From Strigamia acuminata (Eukaryota > Arthropoda > Chilopoda > Geophilomorpha > Linotaeniidae), in NCBI GenBank assembly GCA_949358305.1, contig OX442319.1, positions 3,410,001 to 3,474,000 on the forward strand: a stretch of DNA of 64,000 nt, written 5' to 3'. Position numbers and translations under genes: made by a program. The notes beneath the pieces were generated by a model. That model had not been told where the DNA came from. It ran no database searches and was given only the letters and a program-made list of their open reading frames with translations. Below are positions 22,781-33,361 of this stretch, piece by piece (positions within the stretch are counted from its first letter, which is position 1; each line of letters begins with the position of its first letter).

Positions 22781-25700
22781 TCACGTGGTATTGTCGTCAC
22801 CTTGTGCCGGAGTTGGCTCTGCATTGGTTTCTCCGTTAGCACATTCCGTCTGAGCTTTGGTTTCGCCGTTACTGCTTTCTGTAGACAAAGCTTTCCCGTC
22901 AGCTTTGATTTCCTTCTCTTTGGTATCCTTGTTGCCCTTTACCTAAAACAGATTAGATAAATCGTTTATATTTAAACTTCTAAGTTATTTCATGTGTGTA
23001 TCACTTTAGTGTTTTATTAAAATACGCTAATCTTTCCAGATGGGAACAGCCGAAAATCCTTTGGAAAGATTAGCCTACCGCAGCGGTCGGCAACAGGCGG
23101 ACCGCGGTCCCTATCCGGACCGCGAAAGGTCGCAACTTGGACCACGGAGACGTTTTAGCGACGTTTTTCCCTCGGTTTCTTTGGTTTTCGGTGTTTTATT
23201 CTTGTTTTTCCTGTTTTTTTCATGTTTTTTAGGTTTTATTGGTATTTTTTGGGTTGTGTGTGTTTATTGGGAGGTATATTTGGTTTTTAAGTGTTTTTTC
23301 CGTTTTCTTAGGTTTTTAAGTGTTTTTTTTTCTGGACCTCGATAAAAATTTTCAATAGTATCCGGAACCCACTTAAAATTACTTGCCGATTCCTGGCCTA
23401 CCATATTTTACCGATTAAGAGTCTCCCTCGAATTGTAGCCGTGGCCGAGACACAAAGAATACCGTATTTTTGCAAAAGTACGGTATTGTTTCCGTATTTA
23501 ACCTCACGAATGATGAACGTCCACTTCCTTCGTGACGTTCAGACTTCATTTGTTACATTAAACAAATGTAACAAACGAAAAACCAAAATTGTAATTGCTG
23601 ACAAAAATGACAGTTTTGAATAAGAGCGGCGACTCTTAATCGATAAAATACGGTATTTTAATCGTCATCTAAATGTTCGTTTAAAAAACTGTTCATTTCC
23701 TTGCTTACTTGAGGTGGCGGCTTTGGTTTTGGTTCCATGCTCATATCAATGACAATTTTCCCAACGTTCTTACGATCGTGGATTTTTTGCAGGGCTTCAA
23801 CAACCTGCATTTAAAAAGAGAAATACACCACATTTTATTCTTTACATTAATGATTCAGTACAATCCTGCTACGGCCAAAATAGTTTAAGCAAAAATTGAA
23901 CAAAAAACTATCAAAGTTTAATGCATTTTTGGTTTTTCGTGCGGACAAGATGTTAGATGACTTACGTCTTCGAGAGCCCAAGTGGAATCAATGACTGGTT
24001 TGATTTTCCCATTCTGCCAAAGATGCAGAACCTTTTCTACGACTGATCGGACGTAATCGTGCTGGCCTTGTTGAAATAGAAGATGACGTAGATTGAAACC
24101 TGAGATGCTCTTGTTTTCTTCATACAGTTTGATAGGATTGATTGGATTGACTTTAGTCATTTGCCATTTCTATATAAAAAAAATTATTCAAACTTTAGTC
24201 AGAAGTATATGCAAAAATCATGGAACATTTGGTGCCACACTTACAGCTTTGGCATTACCAAACAGATTAAAAAGTCTGAAAGCTTCGCCAGTCACATTTG
24301 TAACTCCTACAAAGACACAAAGTATCAAACTTTAAAACTCTCTAATAATATGTAAGTGCATGCATATGTACATGTTGTATTCACAGTTTGCGGCTGAACT
24401 CACAAAATCACCTATTACCCGGTAAAGGAGAGCTAAAATCTAGATTCAGATAAAATAAAAACATTTTATTAACTAATAAGGTTCACCAGCTTGTTCAATT
24501 CACTTCTCTGGACACTAAACTACAGAAGGGATTTAAACTGTTAGTACTAAACTGGAACAAATATTTCACTACGCTTTCTGTTTGGTTTGGTGCGGTTTCA
24601 GTTCTTCGACGTTCAGTTTGAACGTAGAAATTAGATCTTTGGAAAATTATGACGTAATGCAGTTTGACTCCGCCCACAAAAAGAAAACTACAAATTAATG
24701 TTATAATGTAATTTTGTAATGGTTTTTCACACATGATCGTATCACCTGACCTCATTTTTCCAATTTTATTTCAGTTCATTTCCTGTTTCACGAAAACCGA
24801 GCCAAAACAAACCAATCGCAAGCCTGTATTTAAATCAGAACAACCACATGCAGACATATGCTTAAAAGCAATTTGGAATTAGCCAAACTACATATTCCAA
24901 TGTTAATAAGCGTTAAAGCACGGCAGTAAATGGTTTTGCACTTGGTTCACTACAAGTTTTGAGTATTTTAATTACTTGCCATATAGGACATATTTTCCCA
25001 TGGGCTTGAGAAGAGAGTAGCCTCGGTTGCAATCTTCACCACATAAACAATCCAAAACTAAATCCACCCCGTCTGGCGCAATTCTAATTAAATAAAAGAA
25101 AAAAAAATTTTGTTGCAGTTTGTTGAGCGAAATCTGCTTCAAATACGACACAAAACACACACACCAAGCGTGCAACCAGTTTACGTCGTTACTATAAAAC
25201 ACAAGTGTTTGTGAAATATTTAATAACACACAACTAGATTGGCGTTTTAATCTGGGCATACTGGGCACTTGCCTTTTTTAATTAATAAAGGTGTTTGAAA
25301 CAATAAGTTGCGGTTCCATGACAGAAAACTCCCTCAAGACTGATAAACCCAACAAACCCAAAGTCCTCGTCTTTAGAGAAATTCTCTTTCTAGACTGGAC
25401 GATCGGTCCAGAAAGAATCTCTCTGAAGACGGGTTGTAACGCCGCAAACGAAATGATTTAGCCCGTGTTTTTAGCTGCGTCTTTCTGTGAGCGGAAATTG
25501 TTTGGTACACACACTCCGTGCACTTGTTGTAATTACAAATGGCAACCACTTTAAAAACATATTGCAGTCCGATTGTGCAAAATAAATGAATACAGTATTT
25601 TAAAATTAATAATTACTAATAAATAATAAAAGAAATTAATCAAACAGTTTTAGTATTATCTGTCTTTGTATTCAGTATCCACCATCACGATTCATCGCAT

Positions 25701-28142
25701 TACCACAATGCTTTCTGGGTACACAGAATTTTTCCGCGCACCATCACTGTCGGAAAGAATAGAATTCCGGTCGCCAGAAAGTTTCTGCGAGTGGTAAGCG
25801 GAACTATGTGTACCATATCGACCAAAACCTCTGGCCGCATACGGAAAGTGACCACGGAATCTGGTCATGTGTACTTAGTGTACTTTAGTGCAGTAGCCAA
25901 GGCCCCTAAGCTCCAAAATGTGCCTCTAAACTACAACGTCTGAAAATCTAAAACTTACTTTTTAACTTCTGCTGAATAATCTTGACTACGATCAAAGAGA
26001 TGAGTAAAAGAATCTTTGACAGCCTCGTGCTTACTTTGAGAACACACACCCAACACGGTGACATCTTCGACGGTTTTACACAGCTGAGCAATGGCTTGTC
26101 CCTACAGATTTACAATTACCAAACAAATTGACAGCTACAAATTACAATTATCGATATTGATGGGATCATGTGTTTGCATTAGAGAAAAGCAGATTTGAAA
26201 CAAATAAATTTATTCCATAAAACCCCCTTTCACACATCATTTATTGATAACAACATTTGATGTCTGGACAATCTAAATTGATAATGCACCCTTATTATCC
26301 CATCATTATCAACAATCACAGATAAGTTATCTTACCACTCCACCGGCTGCGGAATGAACAAGAACAGACTTTCCTTTCTGAAGTCCACCAATATCAAATA
26401 AGAGAATGTAAGCTGTAACAAAGTTCATGGTCATGGCTGCTGCATCCTGGAAACCCATTCCGACCGGCAATTTATACACATATTTGGTTGGGATCACCAC
26501 TAATTCAGCCCACGCTTTACTCTCAGTCAGCAATACAACTTTGTCACCAGGCTGGAAAAAAAAAGTTTTCCGTCTATAAAAAATGTCACACTATCGAGCG
26601 TTCTAACACAAGGAAGCCAAAGGTGGATTGACGAGGAAATGTCGTAGGCAGTTTGTCTCCGACGACCTTGTCGGTTGTTAGAGGATGATTGTAACGGTAA
26701 CGTAACAGAAATGTAACGATAATGTAACGGTTATAGTACCTAAGCTAGCTAAGACTAGCTGAGATGTAACGATAACGGTTGGTAATTTGTTACTAACGCT
26801 GTCTACGTGGTCAATCTGCCGCCAAAGGAAGCCGGTAAACTTCAAAAGCTTGCGAATACATGAAATGCCTTAGCATTTGACTCCAAAATGTTGCTTTTAG
26901 GCGTTCTTGCATTTGCACCTCGAGATCGAAGTGATCGGATCAATTTAACCAGCTTGAAGCTTGTGTTCGCAAGCTTTTCACTTTTACCCGCTTCCTCGTG
27001 CTTCCACCTCTATTCCTAACTAGTTCTTGCAGTTAATCCACCTTGGAACATCTTGAAGTTATTTTATGAAAAAATATATTTTGATTGAACAATAAGTTAC
27101 CTTGAAAGTGGTCACATTATCTCCTGCAGCTTCAATTTCACCTGCACATTCAAAACCTAGAATTAAGGGTGATTTGGTTGAATTGTCGTCAGCTCCTTGT
27201 TTTACCAGCATCAAATCCAAAAAATTAATTCCACTAGAAAATAAGAAAGAAACAAACATGAAACTTGAGTTAAACAGCAAGGATTTGTCAAAGAACAATA
27301 AAAAAAATGTAGAAATTGGTGTTTAATACATAGAATTTTAGCATCTAGATACAAAGTTTTCCATACAGCCAAACAGATGACAAATAACGAAAAACACATG
27401 ACTCAGGTTTGTTCCAGCCAATGAAGTTCCACCATAATAAAAATTGACATTTACACATTTTAACATTTAATTATTTTTTTTTTTAATTTTTTTAAATTTT
27501 TATATGAAATGAGAAAACACTTATTTCCAAAACAAAATCCAAAATTTACACCAAAAATCCAGAAAAATATTCACCTGTAGATCCCCCTCTAAGAAACCCA
27601 CCCCAAAATGGCGTCCAAAACACTCCCACTTGAAAAATTCACCCAAAATGCAAAACCCTCAATCAAACCAAGCATCCTAAGCAGAAAAAACGATAGAAAT
27701 TGATACCGAGTTGGAAAAAAAAGTGTAAAAAAGGCAGAAACCACTCAACACTGCCCCCATTGATCCCGAGCCAGCTGTCACATATGGTGCCGTGGTTGTG
27801 TCATAATGCCTTCGCAACCTCCCCCAACTTGCACGGACAAATGATACCAAGGTCAAAGAACAAAAATCTCAAATATTTCCTGCTTTTTGCCTCGGAAAAT
27901 TCTGCATTTCGTGCTTTAAATTCGACGATTTCTACGTACCATGATTTGACACGCACTAAAACTTCCCCATCGCCGGCGACCGGTTCGGCTTTTTTCGCTA
28001 TTTTCACGTATTTGAGTCCCCCGAATGCGGTGGTAACAACTGCGCGCATTTCTTTCGGGGGCTGCGCTTCCTCGGCTTTTTCCGTGGCCACCTCGGGTTC
28101 GCTGGCATTTTCTTCTGGTTTCTCGGAAGCGGTGTCTGCCAT
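22781..28142 (-). CDS. VAT1L-like: VAT1L-like quinone oxidoreductase-family protein, nine exons
   Basis: Zinc-free medium-chain dehydrogenase/reductase of the VAT-1 group; vertebrate VAT1/VAT1L are cytosolic or vesicle- and mitochondria-associated. Minus-strand exons: 28142-27940, 27233-27101, 26551-26336, 26101-25959, 25083-24980, 24306-24245, 24169-23966, 23804-23709, 22942-22781; 440 residues, in phase. Order: an acidic N-terminus; MRAVVTTAFGGLKYVKI; a GroES-like part with CGINFLDLMLVKQGA and GFECAGEIEAAGDNVTTF; then the NAD(P)-binding part with LLFDIGGLQKGKSVLVHSAA, GVDLVLDCLCGEDCNRGYSL and GKYVLYGVTNVTGE; and VNPINPIKLYEENKSISGFN, which favours VAT1L over VAT1. Intron 5 begins GCAAGT, a GC-AG intron. 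Exon 8 can read through to a stop at 23658-23660 or splice to an acidic, Thr/Asn-rich tail exon. Confidence 0.92.
23081..23395. mobile_element. Non-autonomous hAT-type MITE, 315 bp
   Basis: The left terminus CAGCGGTCGGCAAC pairs imperfectly with the right terminus (inverted CAGGAATCGGCAAG). It is flanked by 8-bp target duplications GCCTACCG (23073-23080) and GCCTACCA (23396-23403), one mismatch. An 8-bp duplication and CAG-type ends fit the hAT superfamily. No transposase. It lies in the last VAT1L intron. Confidence 0.75.
23399..23655. mobile_element. MITE with TACCRTATTTTA-type inverted ends
   Basis: The left end TACCATATTTTACCGATTAA pairs with the right end (inverted TACCGTATTTTATCGATTAA), the match extending into GAGTC. 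The inside holds a second inverted pair, TACCGTATTTTTGC and GTACGGTA. Its left tip lies within the right target duplication of the hAT-type MITE. Confidence 0.6.
24639..24761. repeat. Dispersed repeat, copy B (in VAT1L intron 5)
   Basis: Direct-orientation relative of 22105-22233; see that entry for shared blocks. Confidence 0.7.
25368..25431. repeat. Short imperfect hairpin in VAT1L intron 4
   Basis: CGTCTTTAGAGAAATTCTC pairs with GAATCTCTCTGAAGACG around a TCTAGACTGGACGATCGGTC centre; a few mismatches and bulges. No known family. Confidence 0.4.
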
Positions 28143-28742
28143 GGCCGTGGGTGGAGTCGCTCGCTCGAATAGACGCTTGTGCCGCTCTGTCGCTGCGTCC
28201 TTTATCCGTCGAGTGCACGGAGGGAGCGAGCGGGATTTTTAGATGATCCGGTCCAAAATATGAAGGCGGTGCCTCGAAAACCTGGTGGTTTTATGTTTCT
28301 GAGATTTTAATAGGTTTTAATTGTGTTTTTTTATTTATTGAAGATTTCATAGTGGTTTAATTCTGTTTTTAATTTTGATTTTGATGAAACAAATTCGGTT
28401 TTTTGAATGATGCAATATTTATATTTTACTTTATTAATATAATAATATATGAGTACCGTACATTAAATAATTTAATTTTTTTGTTTCCTTATTTTAAATA
28501 AAAATTTCTTTTTGTTTTATCTCGCCATCTCGCACTTTATTTCGCATTTTGTGACGGAAAAACCTCGGGTTTTAGTAACACCCTACTGCTAGAGCTGCGC
28601 AGGGCCGATCATTGGTGTCGCCACTATCTTTAACACAACCATTTTAAAAATGAGATCTTTCGAGAAATTAAACAGCCATACAGCAATAAATAAATAAAAA
28701 TAACAACACTAACAATTACACTCGTCCTTCTTTAATATAATA
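28143..28742. promoter_or_regulatory. Divergent upstream region of VAT1L-like and repeat-protein genes
   Basis: The 600 bp between two divergent genes holds the VAT1L-like 5' UTR (GC-richer, 28143-28270) and then AT-rich DNA. No clear core promoter motif was found. Confidence 0.35.
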
Positions 28743-28854
28743 ATGTTCCTAACCCAAGCTTCACTCGGTTATCTATTAATTATCCGTCAACAGAACGTGA
28801 CATTTGTTTTCCGCGTGCACCCCACTCATTTGTTATCATTATCGGGTGAAACAG
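28743..28854 (+). other. Possible upstream coding or leader exon of the 22-residue repeat gene
   Basis: The consensus donor ACAG|GTAAGA at 28855 and an acceptor CCCCAAACAG ending 29064 define a 210-nt intron. If the ATG at 28743 is used, splicing joins it in frame to the main open frame through GETGVWNIRIPSAMG, adding about 47 residues with a hydrophobic start. Alternatively this exon is 5' UTR and translation starts at 29094, whose context GCCATGG is strong. Confidence 0.4.
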
Positions 28855-29093
28855 GTAAGAGAATGTCACAAAAATCTGCCGCAATCTTAAAAAATCCTCC
28901 AACTTCTTCCAGCCTAAATTTGTGTAAAGTGTGACTCTTCGTTAGAGTCGTCGTTTCGTGTTGCGAGACCACATTCGGTGTATTCAGTGATCGTGTGTCC
29001 ACATTACAGTACGAATAATTTACAATAAATTACAAATAAACCTAACATAAACAACCCCAAACAGGTGTCTGGAACATCCGAATCCCCTCCGCC

Positions 29094-30440
29094 ATGGGCC
29101 GCGAACACTTACTCCAATCTCTCCTGGACAAGAAGAAGGAACAAGACGAAGTCTCCCGCAAAGGCCGCGAAGACCTCATGACGGAGATGCTGCAGTCCAG
29201 AAAAGAACAGGAAGACCAAGTCAAACTCGAACGCGAACACTTCTTCACCTCCACCATGCAACTGCGCAACGACAAATCCGAACGCATCCGTCTGGAACGC
29301 GAAAAACGCCTCGCAAAAATGATCGAGATGCGCAAAGAGCAAGTCAAACACGTGAGCAACGAACGCAAACTCCTAGTGAGCGAGATCGCGCTCACCCGCA
29401 AAGAACAGGACGACTACGTCTCCTCGGAACGCGAAGACCTCCTCACCGCCATCGTGCAAACGCGCAAAGAGCAGACGGAAGCCGTCCGCGAAGAGCGCGA
29501 GCAACTCGTCGAAGAACTCCTGCTCGCCAAAGACACGGACGGCGAACAACTGGAGCGCGACCGCATCCTCAAGACCAAATCCCTCATCCGCAAAAAACAG
29601 GAAGAACACGCGGGAATCGAACGCAAACACGGGCTGGACACGATCGCCAAGATCCAGAAGGAGCAGGACGAGCACATGCGGGCGGAACGCAAGCAAGCCG
29701 TGGACGAGATGAACCGACTGCGCGCCGAGCAGGACGAACACATGAAGATAGAGCGCAAACGCGCGCTCGAAGCCATCGAGCAGACGCGCCAGGAGCAGGA
29801 CGAGCACGTTAAAACCGAACGGAAGTGGGCGATCGAAGCCCTGGCGCAGGCGCGGAAGGAAACGGAAGAGCATTTGAGGCAGGAGCAGCGAAGAGCGGTG
29901 GAGACGATCAACGATTTGCGGAAAGAACAGGAGGAACACGCGCGTTCGGAGCAGAAACACGCGATCCACGCGATGACGAAGTTGCGGCGGGAGGAGACGA
30001 AGGTGGTGCGGGAGCGCGCGAAGGACGTGATGGAGCATTTGACGCGGCAGAGGGCGCACCATTTGGTGGTGGAGCGCGAGCACGTGTTGGATGCGATCGA
30101 GAGGTTGGAGAGAGAGCAGGTGGAGCATGTGAGTTTGGAGCGGAAGTATTTGGAGGAGGTTTGCGAGAAGATGTGCGTGGAGCAGGAGGAGAATTTGAGG
30201 GCGGAGGAAGGGCGGAGCGAGGGGTGGGTGGAGGAGTTGGTGAGGGTTAAGGATCGGCATTTGAAGGCGGAGCGGGCGAATGCGTTGCGGTGTTTGGATT
30301 TGATGGGGGTGGAGAGGAATGCGCATGTTAAGGTGGAGAAGAAGTTGGCGCAGGAGATGATTAAGGGGATGGAGTTGGAGTTGAATGAGTTTGTGTGGAC
30401 GGAGAGGAGGTATTTTAAGAAGTTGTTGGATGAGGGGTAG
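29094..30440 (+). CDS. Unrecognised protein of about twenty tandem 22-residue charged repeats
   Basis: An intronless frame of 448 codons with no recognised family. From residue 2 to 436 it divides into twenty units, seventeen of exactly 22 residues and three of 20-21, plus a 12-residue remnant. The best-preserved units follow ER-[K/E]-x-x-[A/L]-[L/I/V]-x-x-[I/L]-x-x-x-R-K-E-Q-[D/E]-E-H-[V/M]-x, for example ERKRALEAIEQTRQEQDEHV. There is almost no Pro or Gly and no signal peptide or membrane segment, so a continuous alpha helix or coiled coil is expected. A 22-residue period equals two hendecads (11), not heptads. The most regular units lie in the middle (about residues 170-300). Codons end mainly in C near the start and in G/T near the end. 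It could be a structural, cytoskeletal or desiccation-type helical protein; function is unknown. Confidence 0.8.
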   Translation: MGREHLLQSLLDKKKEQDEVSRKGREDLMTEMLQSRKEQEDQVKLEREHFFTSTMQLRNDKSERIRLEREKRLAKMIEMRKEQVKHVSNERKLLVSEIALTRKEQDDYVSSEREDLLTAIVQTRKEQTEAVREEREQLVEELLLAKDTDGEQLERDRILKTKSLIRKKQEEHAGIERKHGLDTIAKIQKEQDEHMRAERKQAVDEMNRLRAEQDEHMKIERKRALEAIEQTRQEQDEHVKTERKWAIEALAQARKETEEHLRQEQRRAVETINDLRKEQEEHARSEQKHAIHAMTKLRREETKVVRERAKDVMEHLTRQRAHHLVVEREHVLDAIERLEREQVEHVSLERKYLEEVCEKMCVEQEENLRAEEGRSEGWVEELVRVKDRHLKAERANALRCLDLMGVERNAHVKVEKKLAQEMIKGMELELNEFVWTERRYFKKLLDEG

Positions 30441-30784
30441 GGAATTTATTTGGTTGTTTTTTTTTTTTTTTTTTTGTTTAAATATGTATAAAAATTTTGG
30501 GCTGTGAGAGTGAAAGTTTGGAAAAAGAAGTTGTGTTTTATTTTATTTTATTTTATTTTTTTGGGAAAAAAGAATGTGTGTAAATATTATATTATTGTTT
30601 GAAGTGTGATAGTGACATTAAAGCAATTGTATTTTTTTTGGAAAAAAAATTGTTGTTGTTTTTTTTTTTTTTTTAATAATTTTGGATTGAGAATTTATTG
30701 TGTTTGTTTAGGTGATATTTTGTTAAGTATAAACTGTAAGTCGGGTAAGAAGGACGGTATTGACTAAAACGGTCAGAAAAGGTA
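30441..30784. other. 3' flank of the repeat-protein gene
   Basis: G/T-rich, with long T runs at about 30455-30477 and 30658-30674. No clear gene. Confidence 0.4.
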
Positions 30785-31773
30785 CAGTGGGGGGCAAAAG
30801 TAAGTTTACAAACGCATCATGTTGATTCTCCCGGCTGTATCTCGGAAAAAATAGAGGAAAATTAATGAAATTTTAACTGGATGCTTGTACAACATCCTAC
30901 TTTATTCACCTGAAATTTTATCAAAATCTATCCATTAGTTTCTGAGAAAAAAATTTGTTTGCGAAGTGACATCAAAAAGTAAGAGGCAAAAGTAAGTTTA
31001 CCATTGAGAAACCTTACAACAATGTCTGTTAAGGCTTTGTTGGCCCTCCTTTAGCCTGTAGTATTGCTTTTAATCATTTAGCCATACTTTCAAGCAATTT
31101 CAGTAGCACTGGTGGAGATATTTTACACCAATCTTCAAAAAAATTTCAACCGTGGAACTTTTTTCTAGAACTCTAAGAGGAACTTTTTGTTCCAAATCAA
31201 GAAATTATCTCATAAATGATCAATTGGATGAAGGTTAAAATAATTGAGAAGGCCATTAAAGTTGTTTGATTTTTTTTTGTGTGTGAAACACACTCGCACA
31301 AATTTTGTTGTATGTTTTCGGTTGTTGTCCTGTTGCTACAACCAAACCCAATATATTTTTATTCGTCAAGATTTCTTTCTAAAATGCCTCTGTTAACATA
31401 GGAATCCATTATTTGATCCATTATTTGATTAGATTGGTGTAAAATATCTCCATCAGTGCTACTGAAATTGCTTGAAAGCAATACTACAGGCTAAAGAAGG
31501 GCCAACAAAGCCTTAGCAGACATTGTTGTAAGGTTTCTCGATGCTAAACAGAGTTTGTAAACTTACTTTTGCCTCTTACTTTTTGATGTCACTTCACAAA
31601 CAAATTTTTTTCTCAGAAACTAATGGATAGATTTTGATAAAATTTTAGGTGAATAAAGTAGGATGTTGTACAAGCATCCAGTTAAAATTTCATTAATTTT
31701 CCTCTATTTTTTCCGAGATACAGCCGGGAGAATCAACATGATGCGTTTGCAAACTTACTTTTGCCCCCCACTG
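30785..31773. mobile_element. Defective Tc1/mariner-type foldback element, 989 bp
   Basis: Flanked by TA on both sides (30783-30784 and 31774-31775). The long inverted ends begin CAGTGGGGGGCAAAAGTAAG and pair for roughly 230 bp, then continue into the tail of a Tc1-type transposase reading frame present in both arms: minus strand near 31040-31135, plus strand near 31437-31530. On the minus strand the interior also keeps a QQDNNRKHTT-like stretch around the second catalytic aspartate of the DDE domain. Stops and deletions break every frame, so it cannot encode a transposase. Confidence 0.85.
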
Positions 31774-31844
31774 TATAACAGGTGGTCATTTAGGTTCAAT
31801 TTTTTTGGCTAAGAAATGGGTGATTAGGCCAATAATCAGATGTG

Positions 31845-32310
31845 TTTTTTTTGGCGCAATTTGAATTTTTTTTGTCGCAATTTGATTTTTTTCGTCGCAA
31901 TTTGAATATTTTTTTTGTCGCAATTCGAATTTTTTTGTCGCAATTTGAATATTTTTTTTGTCGCAATTCGAATTTTTTTGTCGTAATTTGAATATTTTTT
32001 TGTCGTAATTTGAATATTTTTTTTGTCGCAATTTGAATATTATTTGTCGCAACTTGAATACGGAGTATTTTTTTGTCGCAATTTGAATACGGAGTATTTT
32101 TTTGTCGCAATTTGAATATTTTTTTGTCGCAATTTGAATATTTTTTTCGACGCAATTTTAATATTTATTTTTCGTCGAAATTTGAATATTTTTTTCTTCA
32201 AAATTTGAATATTTTTTTGTCGCAATTTGAATATTTTTTTTCAAAATTTGAATATTTCTTTTTCAAAATTTGAATATTTTTGCCACAATTTGAATATTTT
32301 CTTTTTCAAA
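31845..32310. repeat. Minisatellite, unit about 20-22 bp
   Basis: About twenty-two copies close to TTTGTCGCAATTTGAATATT with variable T runs. Lys/Asn-rich open frames over it are artefacts. Confidence 0.9.
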
Positions 32311-32635
32311 AAACAATTGATTAAATTTTGTTTTTCGGTTTTAAGATAAAATCTTTTACCTACAAAAATAATTTTTTCGGGCCTCATGAATTAATTTAGT
32401 CTCAAAATGATTTTTTTAAACCTAAACATAAATTATTGATCCAAAAAATTGAATCTCGAACTAAACTGACCACTCCCTGGATCCACCAGTGCTAAAACGT
32501 CACCCTAACGTGACCAATCAACGTGAACGTCAAATCACCTTTCCCCTTTGTTACACTTGTCCTACTTAACTAGACTGCACAACACCACCACTTTACAACT
32601 TCGCTTTCCACTCGACACAACAACAACTCGCCAAC
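32311..32635 (+). promoter_or_regulatory. ZMAT2 upstream region
   Basis: AT-rich to 32450, then C/A-rich toward the start codon (probable 5' UTR). No definite promoter element. Confidence 0.3.
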
Positions 32636-33193
32636 ATGGAAGACCACCGCAGAAAATGGAATAAAGAAGAATACGAGCAGAAAGCCAAGAAACGCCGCCA
32701 CGACGAAGACGCCGCTGCCGACGGGAAAAACCTCAGCCTATCACCCAAAATCCCACTAAAAGCCCGAAAATACAAAGTCGATCTCGACTCAAACGTCGGC
32801 AAATCCTTAATCGTCGCGAAAACAACCTCCCAAAGCGGCGGATACTTCTGCGACGTGTGCGATTGCTCCGTCAAAGACTCGATGAATTTCCTGGACCACA
32901 TCAACAGCCGCAAACACCAGCAAAACATGGGCATGGGTATGGAGCCCGAACGATCCACCTTGGATCAAGTCAAGTCGAAATTGGCTCACCACAAGAACAA
33001 AAAACCCGAAACGGCGGCGGAGTACAACCTGGAGAGCAGGTTGAAACAAGCCGAGGAAGATTTAGAGAAAGAGAAGGAACGAAAACGCGTCAAACGGAAA
33101 GGAAAGAAACGTCGAGCGAATGACGAATCGGACGATGTTGATCCCGAAATGGCCGCTCTTATGGGATTCAAGGGATTCGGATCGACGAAATAA
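32636..33193 (+). CDS. ZMAT2 orthologue: ZMAT2/Snu23-like zinc-finger spliceosome protein
   Basis: Component of the U4/U6.U5 tri-snRNP that acts in the pre-catalytic spliceosome in the nucleus. A single open frame of 185 codons, near the 199 residues of human ZMAT2. The N-terminus has the family-like RRKWNKEEYEQKAKKR. A matrin-type U1-like C2H2 finger spans about 70-95 (C72, C75, H88, H94) in YFCDVCDCSVKDSMNFLDH. It continues with a charged helical region (EEDLEKEKERKRVKRKGKKR) and an acidic C-terminus ending MAALMGFKGFGSTK. The ATG follows a C/A-rich leader, and AATAAA-type signals start near 33214. Intronless, unlike most genes here. SNRNP70 follows after 168 bp in the same direction. Confidence 0.95.
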   Translation: MEDHRRKWNKEEYEQKAKKRRHDEDAAADGKNLSLSPKIPLKARKYKVDLDSNVGKSLIVAKTTSQSGGYFCDVCDCSVKDSMNFLDHINSRKHQQNMGMGMEPERSTLDQVKSKLAHHKNKKPETAAEYNLESRLKQAEEDLEKEKERKRVKRKGKKRRANDESDDVDPEMAALMGFKGFGSTK

Positions 33194-33361
33194 CAAAAAA
33201 CAAATGTAAATGTGAAATAAAATAAAATAAAAATCTTTATTTTCGTATTATTACGTCGCATGAACGTTTATTTCACGTTATATAAACCCCAAACCGTTGA
33301 ATAAAAGCACATTTGTTCGCTAGCAGCGTCGATAGTTGTTCCGTTTTAATTCTTAAACGAA

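Noticed and set aside
23040-23345. 101-codon plus-strand frame ending in Phe/Val-rich residues
   Set aside because: Spans the hAT-type MITE and a T-rich stretch; no conserved content.
29373-30326. 317-codon open frame antisense to the 22-residue repeat gene
   Set aside because: Composed of Leu/His/Gln repeats mirroring the sense repeats; a shadow of the repetitive coding strand with no independent support.
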